A stretch of 11,450 nucleotides of DNA. Origin: Campylobacteraceae bacterium. Lineage in GTDB: Bacteria > Campylobacterota > Campylobacteria > Campylobacterales > Sulfurospirillaceae. The translations under genes and the position numbers were made by a program. Shown here piece after piece: positions 7,801 to 11,450 of the stretch. The notes beneath the pieces were generated by a model that ran no database searches, was not told the origin of the DNA, and was given only the letters and a program-made list of their open reading frames with translations. Each line of letters opens with the position of its first letter. Position 1 is the stretch's first letter. The DNA is taken from assembly GCA_027013265.1 (NCBI GenBank), contig JALUXQ010000132.1, positions 1 to 11,450 of the forward strand. Reading direction: 5' to 3'.

Positions 7801-8033
7801 ACACCGTCTTCAATTTTTACTTTAATTGGGCAGTCTGTATGACACTGTAAACATACAGAGTATATCACATTTTCAGCATCATTTAAAGGATAATCTATCT
7901 TTCCTCTCCCAAAGCCTTTGCTACTAATCTTTTCAACAGCACCTAAACCTGCTGCTGATCCGCCAAGTAGAGCTGAAGTTTTAAGAAAACTTCTTCTGCT
8001 CATTGGCTTGTTTTCCATTGTTTCATTTTTCAT
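4851..8033 (-). CDS. Tat-exported molybdopterin oxidoreductase catalytic subunit, TtrA/SrdA-like (tetrathionate/selenate/polysulfide reductase type)
   Basis: A 1060-residue catalytic subunit of a DMSO-reductase-family enzyme, likely a periplasmic terminal reductase. A twin-arginine signal (SRRSFLK, residues 12-18) is followed by a hydrophobic stretch to about 32. The [4Fe-4S] ligands are C61, C64, C68 and C113 (CLQCHTDC, then GLCPKGQ). The likely molybdenum ligand is C270 in HTTVCEQSHH (266-275), a pattern shared by the TtrA, ArrA and SrdA branch. Residues 310-360 contain the pterin-binding FGTGFVEANFGPP and VVVDPRFSKSAAKA. The C-terminal dinucleotide-binding domain spans about 920-1055. The long insert between the first cluster and C270 (about 160-265) and the total length favour TtrA/SrdA over the shorter PsrA or ArrA. 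The start overlaps the NrfD stop by four bases (ATGA). It forms a complex with the B and C subunits encoded upstream. The actual substrate cannot be read from sequence; tetrathionate is the leading guess because of the neighbouring PhnD-like sensor. Confidence 0.85.
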   Translation of the reverse strand: MKNETMENKPMSRRSFLKTSALLGGSAAGLGAVEKISSKGFGRGKIDYPLNDAENVIYSVCLQCHTDCPIKVKIEDGVAVKIDGNPYSIQNLNSPIPTSTDIQVGAKIDAGLCPKGQAGIQTMYDPYRVVKVLKRAGKRGEGKWKVIPFDKAITEVVEGGKLFADVPGEENRIVEGMRQVRALTDAKVAKDMAGDAMNVGKGKMSLADFKAKHAAHLDLLIDPDQPDLGPKNNQFLMLAGRMEHGRKEFAKRWHKGAYGSNNFMEHTTVCEQSHHIAYKQVTSQYVDGGKWKIVSEHMKPDFRNSRFVIYFGTGFVEANFGPPIMANLATNAIVDDGCKVVVVDPRFSKSAAKAWKWVPVRPNGDAALIYAMIRWMFENDKINKEFLVNANKAAAKKANEESWTSATHLVAYDKEGPAKKLRASDLGIGTSDQFVTTQGGQPVAVNTNDKLNAVVGDLFFSGELNGIKVKSELLMVKEYAMSKSMEEWAKEAGLRVKDIVEVVREYVKYGRQAAAEMYRGPVQHTNGYFNGMAVIYMNMLVGNIDYNGGLIKGGGHYHEDGSKGGPFNLKKDAFAGKTKSFGHKITREGSYYEHSSYFQKNGYPAKRPWFPHTGNVYQEAIPSMDDAYPYGVKILMTIMGTPLLSNPAAHMSMKTILDLKKTPLYIANDVAVGETSMFADYIFPDLAIWERWGTPHVTPVAVTKMSKVRQPTIEPLTDTATIFGEKQHVGFESMLLALAEKLNLPGYGDDGFGKGMPFKRIEDWYLKMATNIAAGDHHGDDLPDADARELAIFKKARRHMSADTFDFDRWSKACTDANGKNWFKKTVYLLNRGVRGEDFTNYTKNVENSDKILHKFGKMFNFYCEKVANTRHSYTGKKFSGISQYNHAFDYAGKEVVGSSAYPLKSITYKPITGGQARTQAVDYWLQAVMPENTLDINSQTALEMGFKNGDMAKVVSADNPEGMWDLGPSGKKPMVAKIRTVEGLRPGVLCASWSFGHWAYCSRDIVVDGKVIKGEKSRESGVCTNAAQTVDSGLKNSCLEDLIGGSAVFYDSFVGLVKA

Positions 8034-9202
8034 AACTCTTCTCCTGCTGTTTGATATATTGGTAAGACTTTTTTACCTATCATAAATACTGCCATTACAA
8101 CAGCTACTATAAATAATAATACCTGCCATTCCATAACGGACGGGAAGTATATGAAAGTTAATTTACTATGCACCCAAGCACTTGCAATACCATTTAGTTC
8201 TGGGTCTAGCATACCTGGAGTCACGATATTTAGTCTTACTGCTAAGAAACTACCTGCTATCAAAAGTCCAGCTAGTGCGATTGCACCTGGAGATTTTGAT
8301 TTTGCTGTTAGTAAAAATAGCGGAATCAATACGCCTATTAAAAGGTGAACTATCCAGAATGTGTACCAATATTGACCAAATAGAATTTCTTGCCAAATAT
8401 GTCCCTCTCCATATGCTGAGTAGAAAGTACCAACATAAACTTCTGCGAGCTCTAAAATTTCATCTAGGATAAGAAGTGCTAAAGTTGTTTTTCCTAAGAA
8501 AATCATCATTTTCAAAAACTCTTCTTTAGATTGATTAGGTCTCCATATATAAGCAACGGTTGCAAATAGTGCCCCGCCACTTAAAAATGCACCAGCTAAA
8601 AATACTACTGGCAACATTGGTCCATGCCAGTATGGTTTTGCTATAACATTAGCAAAAACTCCACCAACACCTCCGTGGAATGCGAATGCCAAAGGGATAC
8701 TCCAAATACCAAGTACTACTAAAATTCTCTTAATACTCTTTTGTTTTTCGCCTCTTGTTTGCTCTTTTTTAATAGCAAAGTACAACTCTACACAAAGAGT
8801 TACAAAATATGCACTATATAAAACGGCCATCCAGCCCATCATAGAGTGAAGGTTTGGGTTAAGTATGAGGCTAAATGCCCTGAGTGGATGACCAAGGTCA
8901 AGCCCAACAGATATCATCGCGCCTACCAAAGTTGCGATTGCAACTAAAAATGCCATTTTTCCTACTTTTTTAACTGCCTCTATATTAAACACATAAGTCA
9001 TAACAGAAATCATCAGAGCACCAGCTGAAAGACCGATTAGCCAAATATATGCTGAAATCCAAAGTCCCCAAGGAATATATGAACCATAAGCTGTATCAAC
9101 GTGTCCATTTGCAAATCTATCTAGCATACCTGGAAGTCCCCATGCTCCAAAACCAATTATTAAAATCCAAACAAGGATGTTACCCATTTTTTCTCTTGTC
9201 AT
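8030..9202 (-). CDS. NrfD/PsrC/TtrC-type membrane subunit (quinol-linked anchor)
   Basis: A 390-residue membrane protein that anchors the iron-sulfur and catalytic subunits and exchanges electrons with the quinone pool. About ten hydrophobic segments are visible, at roughly residues 8-26, 47-72, 82-102, 120-143, 158-175, 193-219, 231-255, 277-299, 305-325 and 357-378. NrfD-family hallmarks are present: PWGLWISAYIWLIGLSAGA (44-62), DLGHPLRA (102-109), an HGGVGG loop (176-181), WHGPMLPVVFL (192-202) and LDEILELAEVYVG (246-258). The protein is longer than Salmonella TtrC (about 340) and close to PsrC-like relatives. Its ATG lies nine bases after the iron-sulfur gene stop, with an AGGAGG site. 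It overlaps the catalytic gene by four bases. No heme-binding motif is present, so electrons probably pass from quinol directly to the iron-sulfur subunit. Confidence 0.9.
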   Translation of the reverse strand: MTREKMGNILVWILIIGFGAWGLPGMLDRFANGHVDTAYGSYIPWGLWISAYIWLIGLSAGALMISVMTYVFNIEAVKKVGKMAFLVAIATLVGAMISVGLDLGHPLRAFSLILNPNLHSMMGWMAVLYSAYFVTLCVELYFAIKKEQTRGEKQKSIKRILVVLGIWSIPLAFAFHGGVGGVFANVIAKPYWHGPMLPVVFLAGAFLSGGALFATVAYIWRPNQSKEEFLKMMIFLGKTTLALLILDEILELAEVYVGTFYSAYGEGHIWQEILFGQYWYTFWIVHLLIGVLIPLFLLTAKSKSPGAIALAGLLIAGSFLAVRLNIVTPGMLDPELNGIASAWVHSKLTFIYFPSVMEWQVLLFIVAVVMAVFMIGKKVLPIYQTAGEEL

Positions 9203-9211
9203 CTCATCCTC

Positions 9212-10168
9212 CTACTTAATGTAATACACACTAGGGCGTGTACCAATTTCTTCTTTGAGCCTAAATGCATTTGGCAGAGCAATAAGTTCTGAAACTAAAC
9301 TATCAGGATCATTTCCATCACCAAAATATGTAGCTCTACCTATACAAGTAACAACACACTCAGGCAACATTCCTTTTTCGATTCTTGGAACACAAAAGTG
9401 ACATTTTCTTGCATTTCCTATAGGAGATGCATCTTCCTTTCTTTTCCACTCTTTTGCATACTCATATGAAGCTTCTGTTTCATATTTTCCAGCTTTTTCT
9501 TTACCTAAGAAAACTTGTGGCGCATCAGCTGTATCGTCTATATATTCCATCCCAAAGTCAAATGTTCTTGCATTGTAAGGACAAGCATTCAAGCAGTATC
9601 TGCAACCTATACACTGATCATAATCAACAGCTACGATACCATCTGGTCTTTTCCAAGTAGCTTCAGCAGGACAAACAGGTACACAAGGAGGCTCATCACA
9701 CTGCATACAAGGACGAGGAAGAGTAATATGTCCGACATTTGGATAACTTCCTATCTCTTGTTGGATTACAGGTCTATAAATAACCCCTGGTGGAAGTTTA
9801 TTTTCAGCTGCACAAGAGACTGAACATGCATCACAACCGACACATTTTCTTAAATCTATAACCATATTCCAATGTCTTTGCTCAATTGGTTTTTTAAGTG
9901 CTCTTTGAATGTCTCTCATCATTCTTAGTATTGCATCTTCACCTGGTTGCTCAGGTGGTAAAACAAAAGGCTTGAAAGGTGTAGATTCATTTAAGTTACT
10001 ACCCTCCTTTTGAGCTTTGGCTTGGACTGGAGCAAGTACACTAACCACACCACCCACAACTAATCCACCAAAGACGCCTTTAGTAAACTTGTCTAGAAAC
10101 TCTCTTCTAGACTCATCTGTTTCTAAAGTTAGATTTTCGCTAACTCTTGAAAGCTCTTCTTTGCTCAT
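9212..10168 (-). CDS. Tat-exported four-cluster [4Fe-4S] iron-sulfur subunit, TtrB/PsrB-like
   Basis: A 318-residue electron-transfer subunit. It shows a twin-arginine motif (SRREFL, residues 20-25) after an unusually long polar start, then a hydrophobic stretch GVFGGLVVGGVVSVLAPVQA (31-50). Four Cys groups of the DMSO-reductase-type B subunit are seen: 109/112/115/119 (CVGCDACSVSC), 154/157/162/166 (CMQCDEPPCVPVC), 186/189/192/196 (CIGCRYCLNAC), and 256/259/271/275 (CHFC ... CVVTC). These bind four [4Fe-4S] clusters that pass electrons between the NrfD subunit and the molybdenum site. It is the first gene of the reductase operon, with an AAAGGAG site before the ATG. The B-C-A gene order matches ttrBCA and srdBCA. 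The catalytic subunit also carries its own Tat signal. The promoter lies in the 140-base divergent gap upstream. Confidence 0.9.
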   Translation of the reverse strand: MSKEELSRVSENLTLETDESRREFLDKFTKGVFGGLVVGGVVSVLAPVQAKAQKEGSNLNESTPFKPFVLPPEQPGEDAILRMMRDIQRALKKPIEQRHWNMVIDLRKCVGCDACSVSCAAENKLPPGVIYRPVIQQEIGSYPNVGHITLPRPCMQCDEPPCVPVCPAEATWKRPDGIVAVDYDQCIGCRYCLNACPYNARTFDFGMEYIDDTADAPQVFLGKEKAGKYETEASYEYAKEWKRKEDASPIGNARKCHFCVPRIEKGMLPECVVTCIGRATYFGDGNDPDSLVSELIALPNAFRLKEEIGTRPSVYYIK

Positions 10169-10197
10169 GGCAACTCCTTTAAAGCTGTTTTTTAAAA

Positions 10198-10220
10198 TAT
10201 ATGTATATAATTCACATATA
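10198..10220. promoter_or_regulatory. Inverted repeat in the divergent promoter region, candidate regulator site
   Basis: TATATGT and ACATATA form perfect 7-base arms around a 9-base spacer. The site lies midway between the divergent reductase and sensor genes and overlaps a plus-strand TATAAT. In this very AT-rich gap a short match can occur by chance. A dimeric regulator controlling both directions is an inference. Confidence 0.4.
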
Positions 10221-10222
10221 AT
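10217..10222 (+). promoter_or_regulatory. Candidate -10 box for the PhnD-like/sensor operon
   Basis: A TATAAT hexamer on the plus strand, about 90 bases before the start of the PhnD-like gene. No good -35 box is visible. If used, the transcript would begin near 10229 and include the whole 21-bp stem at 10250-10295 in its leader. For the opposite (minus) strand, TATATT (10196-10201) or TATAAA (10222-10227) could serve the reductase operon; I cannot choose between them. Confidence 0.4.
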
Positions 10223-10249
10223 TTATACCCTTATAGGCGCAAATAGTGT

Positions 10250-10295
10250 GCCAATTTTTTAAAAGCCCTAGATATAGGGCTTTTAAAAAATTGGC
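10250..10295. other. Perfect 21-bp inverted repeat with GATA loop (terminator- or attenuator-like)
   Basis: Two arms, 10250-10270 and 10275-10295, are exact reverse complements with only GATA between them. The core is AAAAGCCCTA / TAGGGCTTTT, flanked by GCCAATTTTTT and AAAAAATTGGC, so each strand carries a GC stem with a U-rich side like an intrinsic terminator. It lies in a divergent gap, not after a gene. It ends one base before the AAAGGA ribosome binding site of the PhnD-like gene. It could be a leader attenuator, a translation-control hairpin, a bidirectional insulator between the two operons, or a protein-binding site. Confidence 0.8.
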
Positions 10296-10308
10296 AAAGG
10301 AAAATAAC

Positions 10309-11175
10309 ATGAAAAATGATAAAAAACTTTCCATCGGTGGTAAAATTTTTACCAGTTTATTTCTGATTTTAATGATTTTTTCAAGTTTACATGCAAAAAC
10401 TATCACTTTCTCTTTTACAAGTACAACCTTAAAGGAGGATCTAAAAATATATCTGCAATGGCAAAAATACCTAAATGATAATTCAAAATTTAAGATCAAT
10501 ATAAAATTTGCAAGAACTTATGCAGAAGTTATTTCAAACATAAATGATGCAAAGTCAGATATAGCATATGTTTGCAGTTCAACATATACGCTACTCAGCG
10601 ACAAAAAAAGTGCGAGATTATTGGCGATTCCAATCATCAAAGGAGATGACCAGTACTACTCAGATATAATAGCATTAAAAAACACAAAGTATAAAAGTTT
10701 ACTAGATTTTAAGGATAAGATTTTTGCCTTTACGGACCCAGATTCAACATCAGGCTCAATTGCACCCACATATAAAATACTAAAAAATGGATATGAAATT
10801 TCAAATTTCTTTCAACGTCTTATATACACATACGACCATGGTGAATCTATAAAAGCAGTTATTGATGGATTTGTAGATGGTGCAAGCATTGACAGCTTGG
10901 TATTTACCCAATATATAAAAAAACATCCTGAAGACACCAAAAAACTAAGAGTTGTTGAAAAACTAGGACCCTATACAATCTCTCCTATAGTTGCGAGATC
11001 AAATTTAAGTCAAAAAGAGTTTTTAACTATGCAAAAACTTTTTTTAAATATGGATAAAACCAAAATAGGCAAAGAGATACTAAAACGATTAAGTATAGAC
11101 AAATTTGAAAAACCAAAAAATCAAACATACGACAAAATATATGTTATGTTAAAGCTTCTCAAAGAGAGTAAATGA
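10309..11175 (+). CDS. PhnD-like periplasmic substrate-binding protein (probable sensor partner)
   Basis: A 288-residue exported binding protein of the PhnD/SsuA-like periplasmic type. The ATG at 10309 is chosen because an AAAGGA site lies seven bases upstream and a normal Sec signal peptide follows (FTSLFLILMIFSSLHA, ending near residue 29). An upstream GTG at 10246 in the same frame would place coding inside the 21-bp hairpin and bury the signal peptide. Family marks are SDIAYVCSSTY (83-93), FTDPDSTSGS (141-150) and HGESIKAVIDGFVDGASID (177-195). The last two are the usual ligand-pocket signatures of PhnD-like proteins. No ABC permease or ATPase follows. Instead the next gene is a membrane sensor that overlaps it by four bases (ATGA). 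This fits a periplasmic sensor component, as in the PhnD-like domain of TtrS, rather than a transporter. The ligand is unknown. Confidence 0.87.
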   Translation: MKNDKKLSIGGKIFTSLFLILMIFSSLHAKTITFSFTSTTLKEDLKIYLQWQKYLNDNSKFKINIKFARTYAEVISNINDAKSDIAYVCSSTYTLLSDKKSARLLAIPIIKGDDQYYSDIIALKNTKYKSLLDFKDKIFAFTDPDSTSGSIAPTYKILKNGYEISNFFQRLIYTYDHGESIKAVIDGFVDGASIDSLVFTQYIKKHPEDTKKLRVVEKLGPYTISPIVARSNLSQKEFLTMQKLFLNMDKTKIGKEILKRLSIDKFEKPKNQTYDKIYVMLKLLKESK

Positions 11176-11450
11176 GAAGATTAATTCTAAAACTTCATGC
11201 CTTGTCTGTCTATACAAAACTTGCATTTTTAGTTTTTGTCATCATCTCGTTTTTTACAAGTGTAGTTATTGTATTGGCAATAGATACATCAAAAAAACAG
11301 ACAAATGAGATAGTAAACGAGATGATAGAGAGCAACATGCAATCAAACAGAGACTTTTTAGCAGGTGCAATTTTGGCAAATGATAATTGGGCACTTTTTA
11401 AATTTTTAAAATCATTTTCAAAAAATAGCTCCATAAAAGAAGCGGGTATC
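11172..11450 (+). CDS. Membrane sensor protein, probable histidine kinase (N-terminal part, cut by window end)
   Basis: The first 93 codons of a membrane protein, running open to the window end. A short basic cytoplasmic start (MRRLILKLHALSVYTK) leads into one transmembrane helix (about residues 17-37, LAFLVFVIISFFTSVVIVLA). An extracytoplasmic helical segment follows, containing NEIVNEMIESNMQSN and ANDNWALFKFLKSFS. This is the usual opening of sensor kinases (or other transducers such as diguanylate cyclases or chemoreceptors) with a small periplasmic sensing domain. The kinase domain itself is outside the window, so the type is inferred. It overlaps the PhnD-like gene by four bases, implying coupled synthesis and a joint role. 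A response regulator would be expected downstream. Confidence 0.65.
   Translation, partial: MRRLILKLHALSVYTKLAFLVFVIISFFTSVVIVLAIDTSKKQTNEIVNEMIESNMQSNRDFLAGAILANDNWALFKFLKSFSKNSSIKEAGI

Noticed and set aside
10246..10308. In-frame upstream extension of the PhnD-like gene starting at a GTG
   Set aside because: It would encode the 21-bp hairpin, has no ribosome binding site, and places about 21 residues before a normal signal peptide. The ATG at 10309 with AAAGGA is far better.
10309..11175. Treating the PhnD-like protein as part of a phosphonate or phosphite ABC transporter
   Set aside because: No permease or ATPase gene is next to it; the following gene overlaps it and begins as a membrane sensor, and the divergent neighbour is a reductase operon.
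1..11450. CRISPR arrays, insertion sequences, tRNA or rRNA genes
   Set aside because: No regularly spaced repeats, transposase patterns, terminal repeats or conserved RNA gene sequences were seen on either strand.

Overview
The window is AT-rich and densely packed. It has short intergenic gaps, many 4-base ATGA start/stop overlaps, and Lys/Ile/Phe-rich proteins. The c-type cytochrome style, the TetR-TolC-MFP-RND operon and the Tat-exported molybdoenzyme with an NrfD-type membrane partner suggest a sulfur- or anaerobically respiring Campylobacterota (Epsilonproteobacteria, Sulfurimonas/Sulfurospirillum-like). That assignment is inference; no rRNA or other taxonomic marker lies in the window.

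Layout from right to left. Positions 1-3849 (minus strand) hold a translationally coupled efflux operon. It reads TetR regulator (3849-3220), TolC-like outer-membrane factor (3217-1943), periplasmic adaptor (1946-861) and the N-terminal third or so of an RND pump (850 to beyond base 1). Two related inverted repeats flank a TATAAT box just upstream of the TetR gene and look like its own operators. Positions 3959-10168 (minus strand) hold a respiratory operon. It reads Tat-targeted four-cluster iron-sulfur subunit, NrfD/PsrC-type quinol-side membrane subunit, and a 1060-residue Tat-targeted molybdopterin catalytic subunit. This B-C-A order and these subunit sizes match tetrathionate reductase (TtrBCA) and the related selenate reductase SrdBCA. 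Three small exported proteins follow in the same direction: two tandem PepSY-like paralogs, both ending in Gly-Cys, and a monoheme cytochrome c.

On the plus strand, divergent from the reductase, are a PhnD-like periplasmic binding protein (10309-11175) and the start of a membrane sensor protein (11172 onward, cut by the window end). In Salmonella the kinase TtrS carries a PhnD-like periplasmic domain fused to its kinase. Here the binding protein and the membrane sensor appear as two overlapping genes, suggesting a split version of the sensor controlling the divergent reductase.

The most interesting unexplained elements are: (1) the pair of small secreted PepSY-like proteins with a conserved C-terminal Cys, which might carry a sulfur compound or act in redox or maturation; (2) the split PhnD-plus-sensor arrangement; (3) a perfect 21-bp stem with a 4-base loop (10250-10295) directly against the ribosome binding site of the PhnD-like gene; and (4) an 11-bp hairpin between the catalytic subunit and the small-protein genes. 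No mobile element, tRNA, rRNA or CRISPR array was seen.
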